This document shows positions 25,162 to 33,977 of a stretch of DNA of 35,541 nt, piece by piece. The first letter of the stretch is position 1. Every line of letters starts with the position of its first letter. The notes under the pieces were generated by a model that was not told where the DNA came from, did not search any database, and worked only from the letters and a program-made list of their open reading frames with translations. This DNA is from an uncultured Oscillibacter sp. Its GTDB lineage: Bacteria > Bacillota > Clostridia > Oscillospirales > Oscillospiraceae. The stretch is from NCBI GenBank assembly GCA_947382875.1, contig CANDBG010000025.1, forward strand, positions 1 to 35,541, written 5' to 3'. The position numbers and the translations under genes are program-made.

Positions 25162-26132
25162 ACCGTTCGATATCGATTTATACTGCATACTTCCTCGTGA
25201 AATATTTTGCCCTCCGCTTCCAGGTGATCGAGATGAGACAGCGCTTCGCCAACGGCAAAAAATTTCTGCGTCAGTGGAAAGGATTCCCAGTCCCGACAGC
25301 GGATGCTCCACTGCATAAGCCCCGCTATTTCGCAGGCGTTGAGATCCGGGTTCTGTTGTACAATCGATAATGCAGATGCCAGCCGTTTTGCATGATGCTC
25401 CTTTAACTCGCTTATCCGCTGGACAAGGTCGCCCCGTTCTCCGCGGTGCGCGGGCAGCAGCAGCTTGACCCGCAGCTTCTCTACCCGTTCCAGACTTTCC
25501 AAATAGCTTCCAAGCGCGTCGGGCAGACGCTCCCAGCGGCATATGTTGGGGGTGATGTGAAACAAAATGTGATCGCCGGAGAACAGCCAGCCTTCCTTCG
25601 GCTCGTATAAACACATATGTCCCGGTGTGTGGCCGGGCGTCAGGACACATTGCAGCGTGTGGCTGCCATATGTGAGAACGTCCCCGTCTTTCAGAGGCGT
25701 ATAACGCCAGTTCTTCGGAGCCGCCGTCTGCGCGGGGTTCGAATTCCACAGTCCATCGGTTTCTTCTTTGGAAAATCCTTCCCGGAGATATGCGGCGTAC
25801 AGACGCCGCCAGCAATCGTCGTCAACCGCTTCGCTGACGCCCGGTCCGTCTGTGTGGCTGATATAAATTTTGCCGCTCTCCGGTACAAGCTCCGGGGCAA
25901 GACCCGCGTGGTCGCTGTGCAGATGTGTGAGGAAGATGTCCAGCCGGTTCCGGTCCACGCCCAGAGCCGTCAGCTGTTCTTCCATCGCTTCCCGGCACGG
26001 CCTTTGACGGAACCCTGTGTCAATCAAAAGACTGCGTTCCTGTCCAAGAATCAAGTAGCTGTTCAGCGTTTTCAGGGGACTCCCGACCAGGGGAATTTCA
26101 AGTCTCCATAAATTATTTGCAAGCTGCTCCAT
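25158..26132 (-). CDS. Metallo-beta-lactamase-fold hydrolase with C-terminal winged-helix domain
   Basis: A 324-aa protein. The metal-binding motif HLHSDH places H70, H72, D74 and H75, with the next histidine in TPGHTPGHM and the bridging Asp in FSGDHILFH. After about residue 240 the helical region resembles the winged-helix domain found behind some MBL-fold hydrolases (EHHAKRL, then ALSHLDHLEAEGKIF). Family members act on many thioesters, lactones and other esters, so the substrate is not readable. It is transcribed alone on the minus strand and is convergent with the FUSC-like gene. Lactamase activity is not implied by the name. Confidence 0.9.
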   Translation of the reverse strand: MEQLANNLWRLEIPLVGSPLKTLNSYLILGQERSLLIDTGFRQRPCREAMEEQLTALGVDRNRLDIFLTHLHSDHAGLAPELVPESGKIYISHTDGPGVSEAVDDDCWRRLYAAYLREGFSKEETDGLWNSNPAQTAAPKNWRYTPLKDGDVLTYGSHTLQCVLTPGHTPGHMCLYEPKEGWLFSGDHILFHITPNICRWERLPDALGSYLESLERVEKLRVKLLLPAHRGERGDLVQRISELKEHHAKRLASALSIVQQNPDLNACEIAGLMQWSIRCRDWESFPLTQKFFAVGEALSHLDHLEAEGKIFHEEVCSINRYRTV

Positions 26133-26192
26133 TTGGAAAAATTCCCTTTCTGTTCAAAAACTTAGTTACCATAAAAAATTGGAGGCGCGAAG

Positions 26193-26867
26193 ATGTACCG
26201 TATTTTTATCGTGGAGGATGACGGCGTTATTGCCGGGGCCGTACGACGTCACCTGGAAGGCTGGGGTTATGAGGCCCGCTGCGCTCAGCGCTTTGACGAT
26301 GTGCTGTCGGAGTTTACCGAGTTTGACCCGCAGCTGGTCATTTTGGATATCTCCCTTCCATTCTTCAACGGTTATCACTGGTGCCAGGAAATCCGCCGGG
26401 TGTCCAAGGCGCCGGTACTCTTTCTTACGTCCGCCTCGGACAGCGTAAACGTTGTAATGGCAATGCAGATGGGCGGCGATGACCTGTTAGCAAAACCCTT
26501 CGATCTGCCGGTTCTTGCAGCGAAGGTCCAGGCGATGCTTCGGCGGGCGTACGATTTCGGCCCGTCCCCTACGCTTCTGAGCTGCGGCGGAGCAGTCCTG
26601 AATCTCTCCGACGGCACGTTGTCCGTCAATAATCAGCGGGTGGAGCTGACCAAAAATGAATTGAAAATGCTCCAGATTTTGCTGGAACACAAAGGACAGA
26701 CTGTCAGCCGGGACGCAATTATGACCGCCCTTTGGGAGTCCGACAGCTTCGTTGACGAAAATACATTATCTGTCAATGTGAACCGTCTGCGGCGAAAGCT
26801 GGAGGCTGCGGGTTTGCCTGACTTTATTCATACCCGCAAGGGAGCGGGCTATCTGGTGGAGGGCTGA
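26193..26867 (+). CDS. OmpR-family response regulator (BceR/GraR-like)
   Basis: A 224-aa two-domain regulator. The receiver has acidic D9 and D10, the phospho-acceptor D52 (LVILDISLPF), T79 and K101 (LAKPFD). The C-terminal winged helix carries LTKNELKMLQILLEHKGQTVSR and VNRLRRKLEAAGLPDFIHTRKGAGY with the usual recognition helix. ATG follows TTGGAGG. The histidine kinase gene begins one base after the stop, so the pair is co-expressed. Similar regulators respond to cell-wall-active peptides and control a linked ABC transporter, which here lies on the opposite strand 1.3 kb away. Confidence 0.94.
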   Translation: MYRIFIVEDDGVIAGAVRRHLEGWGYEARCAQRFDDVLSEFTEFDPQLVILDISLPFFNGYHWCQEIRRVSKAPVLFLTSASDSVNVVMAMQMGGDDLLAKPFDLPVLAAKVQAMLRRAYDFGPSPTLLSCGGAVLNLSDGTLSVNNQRVELTKNELKMLQILLEHKGQTVSRDAIMTALWESDSFVDENTLSVNVNRLRRKLEAAGLPDFIHTRKGAGYLVEG

Positions 26868-26868
26868 T

Positions 26869-27843
26869 ATGTTTTGGGCCTATTTGAAACGACAATGGAA
26901 GTTGATCTTTATGCTGACGGCCTTCGCCTGTGTGTGCAGCGCGGTGTTTTGGCTCTACCGTCTGCCGGTGGAATCTGTGTTTTATGCCGCCGCGCTTTGT
27001 ATGGCCCTGGGAGGGATCTTGTTTGCGGTGAGTTACATCCGCTTTCGTCAGAGGCATAAAGAATTGGAATGGCTGCTGCGGAAAGCGAAAGAAAAGGTTT
27101 TGCCTCTCCCACAGCCGCGGGGTCTCCTGGAGGAAGATTATCAGGCGCTGCTGAAGGAAATCTGTGCGGACCGCGCCGCCATAGCGCGGGAAAACGATAT
27201 CCGTTTTCAGGAAATGACCGACTATTACACCCTTTGGGCGCACCAAATCAAAACGCCAATTGCCGCGATGCACCTGATTTTTCAGGAAACGCCCCAGCCG
27301 GAGCTGGAGGGAGAGCTTTTGAAAATTGAACAGTATGTGGAAATGGTGTTGGGCTATCTGCGTCTCGGCAGCGGGTCTACCGATTACGTGTTTCGCGAGG
27401 TGGCGCTGGACCCGCTGCTCCGACAGGCGGTGCGGAAGTACGCCCGGCTGTTTATCCTGAAAAAAATCTCCATGGATTTTCAGGAGACAAACCGTTCCGT
27501 CGTCACAGACGAAAAATGGCTTGCTTTTGTCATTGAACAGCTTTTGTCCAATGCCTTGAAATACACCCCGGAGGGCGGACAGATTCGCATTTACAGCGAC
27601 GGGGAAACGGTGGTGATTGCCGACAATGGTATTGGTATCCAGGAGGAGGACCTTCCCAGAGTCTTTGAAAAGGGATTCACGGGCTTTAACGGACGGGAAA
27701 ACCGGAAGTCGACCGGAATCGGTTTGTATTTATGCCGCGAGGTCATGGAGCGTTTGAATCATGGTATTTTTATTTCGTCCCGACCCGGGCAGGGTACGCT
27801 GGTACGGCTGGACCTCTCCCGGAAACAGGGCTTTGTGGAATAA
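26869..27843 (+). CDS. Intramembrane-sensing histidine kinase (BceS/GraS-like)
   Basis: A 324-aa kinase. Two N-terminal membrane helices (about residues 11-29 and 37-58) have a loop of only a few residues, the intramembrane-sensing type. The phospho-acceptor is H125 (WAHQIKTPIAAM). The N box LLSNALKYTPEGG and the G boxes DNGIGI and STGIGLYL follow. Kinases of this kind rarely sense a ligand directly and usually take their signal from a linked ABC transporter permease. The gene starts one base after the response regulator stop. It ends before a bidirectional terminator shared with the convergent transporter operon. Confidence 0.94.
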   Translation: MFWAYLKRQWKLIFMLTAFACVCSAVFWLYRLPVESVFYAAALCMALGGILFAVSYIRFRQRHKELEWLLRKAKEKVLPLPQPRGLLEEDYQALLKEICADRAAIARENDIRFQEMTDYYTLWAHQIKTPIAAMHLIFQETPQPELEGELLKIEQYVEMVLGYLRLGSGSTDYVFREVALDPLLRQAVRKYARLFILKKISMDFQETNRSVVTDEKWLAFVIEQLLSNALKYTPEGGQIRIYSDGETVVIADNGIGIQEEDLPRVFEKGFTGFNGRENRKSTGIGLYLCREVMERLNHGIFISSRPGQGTLVRLDLSRKQGFVE

Positions 27844-27907
27844 TTCTTCGTGAGACCGCTTTTTCTATTGTATCATGGCTTTTTTGCCTTGTAAATCATT
27901 TGTTGAG

Positions 27908-27946
27908 AAAAAAGAAAGCTCTGCCACCCGGCAGAGCTTTCCTTTT
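27908..27946. terminator. Bidirectional terminator between kinase and ABC operon
   Basis: A perfect 12-bp stem (27914-27925 with 27930-27941) with an ACCC loop. The minus strand has TTTTTT right after the stem, the plus strand has CTTTTC. It can therefore end both the two-component operon and the convergent ABC transporter operon. Confidence 0.8.
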
Positions 27947-27989
27947 CAGTGTGTCAAAAACTCCTGGTCCCTCGTTTTGGCTTCTTCTT

Positions 27990-28117
27990 AGAGGGAGCTG
28001 TCACTGCCGCAGGCGGTGACTGAGGGAGGAAATCAGCAGATTTTTTCAATCTTGGGAGAAAACTCCCTCCGTCACGGCTTCGCCGTGCCGCCTCCCTCAA
28101 AGAGGGAGGGTTTTTTT
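27990..28117 (+). repeat. Palindromic intergenic repeat ending in a terminator
   Basis: Two linked palindromes. The first pairs GAGGGAGCTGTCAC with GGTGACTGAGGGAGG-type sequence around GCCGCAGGC. The second has CACGGC-TTCG-CCGTG and then CCTCCCTC-AAA-GAGGGAGG (28091-28109), followed by TTTTTTT (28111-28117). Sequences of this look (AGAGGGAGCTGTCA...TGAGGGAGG) recur in gut Clostridia as intergenic units, from memory. The final hairpin is a good plus-strand terminator. Confidence 0.6.
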
Positions 28118-28128
28118 ATAGTTTAAGG

Positions 28129-30843
28129 TTATCCTTCCGCTTCCCGCAAACGCTCCACAATGGTATGTTTTGAAACGGAACAATACGTCCGCAGCGGGAC
28201 CAGAATCCCCAGGATCAGGAATATTGGAAGTACCACAAGCACCGGAAGAATGGTGAAACGATAAGTGAAGAACCAGAAAATATTCCCGCAGACGCCGCCT
28301 GCCAGAGGTCCTAACACAGCGCTGAGAATCAGCGACAACAGAACCGCCAGACAGGTGTAGTACAACCCCTCATGCACCAGCATGGACTTGAGCTGTTTGC
28401 CTGTCATGCCCACGGATTGCAGGACCGCCAGTTCCCGTTTCCGGGTGAGAATGCCCGTGAGAACCGCGTTGATGAAGTTCAGCACGCCAATTAGTCCGAT
28501 GATGCCCGCCAAAGCTCCGCCCATAGTCAGGAACATATTCCGGAATCCCTCGAATTCGTCCATGTAGCTTTGCTTGCTCTCGTAGTCATAAATCGGCTGA
28601 ACTGACTCCGTGTACTGGGACAGAAATTCCTCCATGGAGGCGTTGGTGTCTTCGGTGGTGTTGAAGGCGTAGTTCATGACGGAATGCATCCCGCTGTCCT
28701 GTTGGAGCCGTTCCGCCCCCATGACAAGCTGACTGCCTCCCAGAGTGGAATACCGGTAGCCAATGGCATTTGGAATCTCCACCAGCGCGCAGACGGTGTA
28801 TTCCACTTCCTTGTAGGTCTTGGCCCGGGAGGCATACCGCAGGTAATCCCCGTGATTCCACCGCGCGTCTACCTCGTCGCCAGTGAGTTCTTCCCCGGTT
28901 TCCAGGTCAATATACATCCACTCGTCCACATAGCGCAGCGTTACGGTGTCTCCCAGCTTGAAACAGTTGGAACTCCATACGATTTCGCTGTAGTCCCCGG
29001 CATAATAGGCGGCGGCAATGGCGTTCTGACTGGGGTCGGACAGGGGAGACAGGTCTCCTTCCAGCAGCTCCAGCTTGCTGAGGGGAAATTCCTCCATGCC
29101 GTAAAGCTGTGCGCTGCCTGTGATGGTGGTTTCATCAATACGCTCTTCACCCGCCACCAGTTTCTCAAGCTGTTCCCCGGAATAAAGACGGCTGTAATTC
29201 TGGCGATAATATTCCTCCGGCATAAACGCCTGAACGGCCTGTTCCTGGCCGTAGACCCGGCCTCCTTCAGTAATGCCGCCCTGAGCGGTGATATCGGAAA
29301 TGATTTCTTCCGGAAGCGCCTCGTCCACGGAATGGAAGCCGGCGCCGGACTGGAAATAATCCGCGTGACCCAGAATAAAGTCTGTACATATATTCCTGGA
29401 CAGATATTTCTCCATGTCGAAGCCGCTGGCGAAGGTGTAAACCAGATTCATCAGCACTACCGCCAGCGCCAGAGAAAAAACCGTGACCGTCGTTTTGCTC
29501 TTGCTGCGGCCCAGGTTCGCCCAGGCCATTTTGGGCACGGATGCACCGGAATCGGTCTTTCGGACAGCCGCACGCTTGCTCTTTTTCCAGGACCTCCGGG
29601 AACTTCCTCCCTCCGTGTAGCGGACCGCCTCCACCGGCGAAACCCGCGCCGCCATGCGTCCCGGACGGGCGCAGGAGAGAAAGACCGTCAGCAGCGAGAA
29701 CGCCGCCGCACCTATGAAAATCCACGGGTTGAACGTGACAAAGGCGTTTTTATAGCTTAACTGCTCCATGATAATCGGAGTGAGCTGGTTGCCGGTCAGG
29801 AAGCCCAGGATTAAACCCAGGGGAATTCCCAGGAGACTTAGCAGCAGCGCCTGTTGACGGATAATCGTTTTAAGCTGCTTTCCTGTGGCGCCAATGGTCT
29901 TCAGGAGACCGTAAAACCGGATGTCATTAGTGACGGAAATCTGGAAGACATTGTAAATAATGAGGTAGCCGGTGAAGATGATGAGCAGTACAACCGCCAC
30001 AATGACAATTACCGTCATCGGGTCGAGGTTCTGCGTCAAACGGTCCCCGGTGTAGCCCCAGTTTACGCCCACCTTCATAAAATTGTCCGCTGTGCTGTCT
30101 ATGCATTGGTAGCCGTTATGCTCCAAAACAGTATTTAGGTTTTCCTTGATGTTGATAGAGTTTTGAAACATCATATTCAGGCTCCAGATGCCGGTCATGG
30201 TGTTTGGGTCGCCGTTGGACATGGCGGCGAATTCCTCGGCGGCGGAACGGGATATCAAAATGTGGCTTACGACGACGGCGGAATCGTACTCCCACCAGCC
30301 GGAAAGGGTGAAGGTTCGCTCAAAGGTCTGGGGGTGGGCGGTAGAGTCGTCAATGCTTACAGGCAAAGTGATTTTTGTCCCGATTTTGGGTTCCACCCCC
30401 AGAAGCGCCAGAATGTGCGTGTCCGTAGCCATTTCGCCGGTGCCCTCGCGGGGAAGGGTTCCCTCGACAGGGTCGCAGAAATAATGCGGCGCGCCGTTGG
30501 GCTCCATATAGCTGATTTCCACATGGGATTTGTTGAAGGGCGGATCGGATGGCATTCCTATATAAAGCCGCGCCCAGGAATCTTGAATCAACGGGTCCTG
30601 ACGAAACTGCTCCGCCTGTTCCCAGGTCAGCTCCTTGAAGGTGCCGTGTCCGTCGCCGCCCGCCTGACGGAAGTTCTCCTGCTGGAAGGAATAGTTAATC
30701 GAGGCGGCAATGGTAAACAGAGATGTAAACAGCAGCGTGGTCAGGGCAATGGCCAATGCCGCCACAATGTTTCGGGTTTTTGCGGCCCGCATGGACCGGA
30801 AGCCTAAACGGCGAATGCAGCCCTTGTTGGCGACTTTAATCAT
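28129..30843 (-). CDS. ABC transporter permease, FtsX type with two large extracellular domains
   Basis: A 904-aa permease. One membrane helix near residues 24-46 precedes a first outer domain (to about 255). Three helices follow, then a second unit: a helix (TTVTVFSLALAVVLMNLVY), an outer domain of about 280 residues, and three C-terminal helices. Two FtsX domains in eight helices resemble MacB-like or LolE-like duplicated permeases more than BceB, which has ten helices and one large loop. The start at 30843 follows GGGGGTGAT, four bases after the ATPase stop. A longer frame to 30918 overlaps the ATPase. Likely exports or detaches lipophilic or peptide substrates. It may be the sensing partner of the nearby kinase. 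Confidence 0.9.
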   Translation of the reverse strand: MIKVANKGCIRRLGFRSMRAAKTRNIVAALAIALTTLLFTSLFTIAASINYSFQQENFRQAGGDGHGTFKELTWEQAEQFRQDPLIQDSWARLYIGMPSDPPFNKSHVEISYMEPNGAPHYFCDPVEGTLPREGTGEMATDTHILALLGVEPKIGTKITLPVSIDDSTAHPQTFERTFTLSGWWEYDSAVVVSHILISRSAAEEFAAMSNGDPNTMTGIWSLNMMFQNSINIKENLNTVLEHNGYQCIDSTADNFMKVGVNWGYTGDRLTQNLDPMTVIVIVAVVLLIIFTGYLIIYNVFQISVTNDIRFYGLLKTIGATGKQLKTIIRQQALLLSLLGIPLGLILGFLTGNQLTPIIMEQLSYKNAFVTFNPWIFIGAAAFSLLTVFLSCARPGRMAARVSPVEAVRYTEGGSSRRSWKKSKRAAVRKTDSGASVPKMAWANLGRSKSKTTVTVFSLALAVVLMNLVYTFASGFDMEKYLSRNICTDFILGHADYFQSGAGFHSVDEALPEEIISDITAQGGITEGGRVYGQEQAVQAFMPEEYYRQNYSRLYSGEQLEKLVAGEERIDETTITGSAQLYGMEEFPLSKLELLEGDLSPLSDPSQNAIAAAYYAGDYSEIVWSSNCFKLGDTVTLRYVDEWMYIDLETGEELTGDEVDARWNHGDYLRYASRAKTYKEVEYTVCALVEIPNAIGYRYSTLGGSQLVMGAERLQQDSGMHSVMNYAFNTTEDTNASMEEFLSQYTESVQPIYDYESKQSYMDEFEGFRNMFLTMGGALAGIIGLIGVLNFINAVLTGILTRKRELAVLQSVGMTGKQLKSMLVHEGLYYTCLAVLLSLILSAVLGPLAGGVCGNIFWFFTYRFTILPVLVVLPIFLILGILVPLRTYCSVSKHTIVERLREAEG

Positions 30844-30847
30844 AAAA

Positions 30848-31558
30848 TCACCCCCGTTCGCCGGTCTGACCGGGATTCTGCGCAAGATTTCGGGAGGAAC
30901 GGATCCGCCCGTCTTCAATACGGATTACCCGGTCCGCCATTTGCGCAATTTCTTCGTTATGGGTAATCATGACAATGGTCTGGGCAAATTTCTGACTCGT
31001 GATTTTCAGCAGACTCATGACGTCCTGACTGGTCTGACTGTCCAGGTTGCCGGTGGGTTCGTCGGCCAGGACAATTGCTGGCTTCGCCGCCAGGGCGCGG
31101 GCTATGGCAACACGCTGCTGCTGTCCGCCGGAGAGATTGTTCGGCAGATTTTGGAGCTTGCTTTCCAGTCCCAAGGTCTCGACAATCTGATCAACATAGG
31201 GCTTGTCAGGCTGGTGGCCGTCCAGCTGAATCGGCAGGACGATGTTTTCATAGACATTCAATACCGGAACCAGATTGTAGTTCTGAAAAACAAACCCGAT
31301 TTTCCGCCGGCGGAAGATCGTGAGGGCTTCGTCTTTCAGGGAAAAAATGTCCTTTCCGTCCACATGCACCGAACCGGAGGTGGGACGGTCCAGGCCGCCC
31401 AGCATATGCAGCAGCGTGGACTTGCCGGAACCGGATATGCCTACAATTGCCAGAAATTCGCCTTTTGTGACCGTGAGGTCGACGCCGTCCAGGGCACGGA
31501 CTTCCGTTTCGCCGGAACCGTATATTTTCCGCAGGGATTTCGTTTCCAAAATGGTCAT
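30848..31558 (-). CDS. ABC transporter ATP-binding protein (LolD/MacB/BceA type)
   Basis: A 236-aa ATPase. Walker A is GISGSGKST, the signature [15 protein letters not shown], and Walker B with D-loop [13 protein letters not shown], followed by the H-loop MITHNEE. All catalytic residues are present. The start at 31558 matches the family N terminus and has CTGGAGG upstream. A longer frame to 31627 has no good site. It is the first gene of the transporter operon and drives the FtsX-type permease, whose gene begins five bases later. Confidence 0.95.
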   Translation of the reverse strand: MTILETKSLRKIYGSGETEVRALDGVDLTVTKGEFLAIVGISGSGKSTLLHMLGGLDRPTSGSVHVDGKDIFSLKDEALTIFRRRKIGFVFQNYNLVPVLNVYENIVLPIQLDGHQPDKPYVDQIVETLGLESKLQNLPNNLSGGQQQRVAIARALAAKPAIVLADEPTGNLDSQTSQDVMSLLKITSQKFAQTIVMITHNEEIAQMADRVIRIEDGRIRSSRNLAQNPGQTGERG

Positions 31559-31642
31559 TGCCTTTACCTCCAGCAAAAAGAAATGGTCTTTCGACGCTTT
31601 CAGCTTATCAAAGAAATCTTTCCACATTCTTTCTCAATTCTA

Positions 31643-31652
31643 ACAATATTGT
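31643..31652. promoter_or_regulatory. 10-bp palindrome ACAATATTGT upstream of the ABC operon
   Basis: A perfect palindrome 85 bases upstream of the ATPase start. The GraR site known from Staphylococcus is ACAAATTTGT, which differs at only two central bases. The nearby BceR/GraR-like regulator would be the natural partner. No strong -35/-10 pair could be set with certainty around it. Confidence 0.45.
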
Positions 31653-31700
31653 AAGATTTCCATGCTCCCGAATGAATTGAAAAAATTTACAAAAAACCTC

Positions 31701-31731
31701 TTGACTTTCCCCCTGGTGGAAGGTGTATCCT
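31701..31731 (+). promoter_or_regulatory. MerR-type promoter of the serine hydrolase gene
   Basis: TTGACT (31701-31706) and TATCCT (31726-31731) are separated by 19 bases, too long for ordinary sigma-70 use. The spacer carries an imperfect dyad (CTTTCCCCCTGGTGGAAGG, 31705-31723, 14 of 19 positions self-complementary). Such 19-base spacers with a central dyad mark promoters activated by MerR-family proteins, which untwist the DNA. No MerR gene is in the window. Confidence 0.6.
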
Positions 31732-31782
31732 AGCGGTATTCTATGGATGCGTCCCCTTTGCGGGACGGGAAAGGAATGGAAA

Positions 31783-33900
31783 ATGATACAGAAACCGCTT
31801 TTCTTCCAAAGGGCAACGGCACTGCTCCTGACGCTCACTTTGAGCTTGAGCCTTTCGGTTCCGGCTCTGGCGGCGGAGGAGACCGCGGCGCCGGAAAGCA
31901 GTCCTCAAACCCTGGACGAACTTGCAGAAGAAGTTACCGGCCTGGCTCTGACTTACGGCGGTGCAAGCAGTGCCGCTTGGGCCGTCTGGCAGGATGGAAA
32001 AATTATTTCCAATGGCAGAAAATCCTCCCTGCCCCCGAATGCGGGACACCTTTTGCAATTGGCGGATGAAGCCGCTTCGACTATTTATGGTATCGGTTCT
32101 GTCAGCAAAATCTATACCGCCGCAGCCGTCATGCAGCTGGTGGAGGCAGGCAGGGTGAAACTTGATGCGCCCGTCGTAACCTATTTGCCCGATTTCAAAA
32201 TGACCGATGAACGGTATAAGGATATCACTGTTCGGATGCTGCTGAACCATTCTTCCGGCTTGATGGGTTCCACTTTGACCAATGGAATGCTGTTTGACGA
32301 TCCCAGTTCCTACGCAAAAGATCATTTTCTGGAACGGGTTGCGCAGCAGCGTCTGAAAGCGGACCCCGGCGCGTACAGCGTTTATTGCAACGATGGCTTT
32401 GTGTTGGCGGAATTGGTAGTGGAAGCCGTTTCCGGGCAGAGTTTTGAGGATTATATCAAAGCGAATATCATGGATCCTCTGAAATTGAATGCAACCTTCT
32501 CCACAAAGGATTCCTTTGAAAACGCGCCGATTTTTGCGGCAAATATTGAGACCGCTTTACCGAGAGACTGCCTGAATTTCCCGGGAACCGGCGGTCTGTA
32601 TGCTACAGCGGAAGACCTCGCGGCCTTTGGCGGCGCGCTGACCAATGAAACACTCTTGAAGGAGTCTTCCCTGGACGCGATGGCCGCGCCGGAGTACGCC
32701 AGAGGTATGTGGCCCGATGACACCCTGAACAGTCTGGCCTTTGGGCTTGGCTGGGATGACATAAACCAGTTCCCCTTCTCCCAGAGCGGAATCCAGGCTT
32801 TGACCAAGGGCGGCGATACCCAGTATTATCACGCCGGTCTGATCGTGATTCCAGAGTATAAGCTGGCGGCGGCGGTTCTGTCCTCCGGCGGTGTGTCGAC
32901 CTACAACGAAATGGCGGCGTCACAAATGCTCATTCGCGTGCTGGAAGACCAGGGCGTTGCCATTGACCAGACGCTTCCCACCCTTCCGAAAGCGTCCCCT
33001 GCCGCCATGCCCGCAGAACTCCAGGAGTACGCCGGTTATTATGGCTCCATGATGCCGTACAAAATCGACGTTACAGCGGATGGAACCTTGTCCATGAGCC
33101 CTTTGAACCGTCCCGGCATTCCCGCGCAGACCTTTGCTTACCACGATGACGGTACCTTCCGGGACGCCTCCGGTGCGGCTTATTTGAAATTTGTGGAGGA
33201 ATCCAACGGACAGATTTATCTTTATCAAAAAGCCGCTACGGATCTTCCTGGCCTGGGCGGTACGGCTGCTTCCAATTATGCCGCCATGAAGCTGCCGGAA
33301 AATCAGGTTTCGGAGGAACTGCAAGCCTCCTGGGATACCTTTATGTCCACCACCAATCTGCTGCCGATGAATGAGCGTTACAGCTCCCAGACGTACGTCG
33401 CCATTGGCCTGACCGGCGAGGATGCCGCCGCCACGATTGAGCTGGACACCATTCCCGGTTACTGCCTCGGCTACAAGATTGAAGACGAGAATCATCTCCG
33501 TTATGTACTTCAGATTCCCGGCAATATGGGCCGCGACGGCGTTGACCTGGAAATCCGTCGGGATGAAAAGGGGAACGCTTGGGTTTATCAGTCCAACGGC
33601 GCAATTTTCATGGACGCAAACGGCGCCCCATACCTCTCTACCGGAAAAAATAATCAGGCCGTTGCCACCATCCAGCCCGATGGCTTCGCCCGCTGGTATC
33701 ACATCGGCGAAAAAGCGGACGGAAAAACGATGACCGTCCAGGTTCCTGAAAATGCCGGGTACTGGGTCTACGACGCGGATGGTAAAATTACCGGTTCTTC
33801 CGTCCTCTGGGGGAACGAGAAACCGGTCGAGCTGGAGACGGGCGGATTGATTGCCTTTGCAGGCGATCCCGGCGCGAGATTCCAGCTGTCCTTTGCTTAA
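31783..33900 (+). CDS. Secreted serine beta-lactamase-family hydrolase, 705 aa
   Basis: A signal peptide of about 30 residues ends in VPALA-AEE. The catalytic domain has all three motifs of the PF00144 family: SVSK (S106, K109), YCN (Y201, N203) and HAG (H350-G352). It also has LLNHSSGL and PLKLNATF. These proteins are penicillin-binding-protein-like esterases, D-amino-acid peptidases or beta-lactamases. The substrate is open. The last 300 residues (about 400-705) have a beta-rich, Asp/Gly/Asn-rich look and no family I recognise. The start at 31783 has AAAGGA upstream, and the signal peptide supports it over longer frames. It is transcribed alone from the MerR-type promoter. Confidence 0.9.
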   Translation: MIQKPLFFQRATALLLTLTLSLSLSVPALAAEETAAPESSPQTLDELAEEVTGLALTYGGASSAAWAVWQDGKIISNGRKSSLPPNAGHLLQLADEAASTIYGIGSVSKIYTAAAVMQLVEAGRVKLDAPVVTYLPDFKMTDERYKDITVRMLLNHSSGLMGSTLTNGMLFDDPSSYAKDHFLERVAQQRLKADPGAYSVYCNDGFVLAELVVEAVSGQSFEDYIKANIMDPLKLNATFSTKDSFENAPIFAANIETALPRDCLNFPGTGGLYATAEDLAAFGGALTNETLLKESSLDAMAAPEYARGMWPDDTLNSLAFGLGWDDINQFPFSQSGIQALTKGGDTQYYHAGLIVIPEYKLAAAVLSSGGVSTYNEMAASQMLIRVLEDQGVAIDQTLPTLPKASPAAMPAELQEYAGYYGSMMPYKIDVTADGTLSMSPLNRPGIPAQTFAYHDDGTFRDASGAAYLKFVEESNGQIYLYQKAATDLPGLGGTAASNYAAMKLPENQVSEELQASWDTFMSTTNLLPMNERYSSQTYVAIGLTGEDAAATIELDTIPGYCLGYKIEDENHLRYVLQIPGNMGRDGVDLEIRRDEKGNAWVYQSNGAIFMDANGAPYLSTGKNNQAVATIQPDGFARWYHIGEKADGKTMTVQVPENAGYWVYDADGKITGSSVLWGNEKPVELETGGLIAFAGDPGARFQLSFA

Positions 33901-33914
33901 CGATTTCCTTGCAG

Positions 33915-33936
33915 GGGCGGACCCGTGTGTCCGCCC
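33915..33936 (+). terminator. Hairpin after the serine hydrolase gene
   Basis: GGGCGGAC and GTCCGCCC pair around a CCGTGT loop, 15 bases after the stop. Only TTGCC follows, so it is at best a weak terminator. Confidence 0.45.
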
Positions 33937-33977
33937 TTGCCAATGTTCGATAAATTCTATTGGTGAGAGGCGATAAA

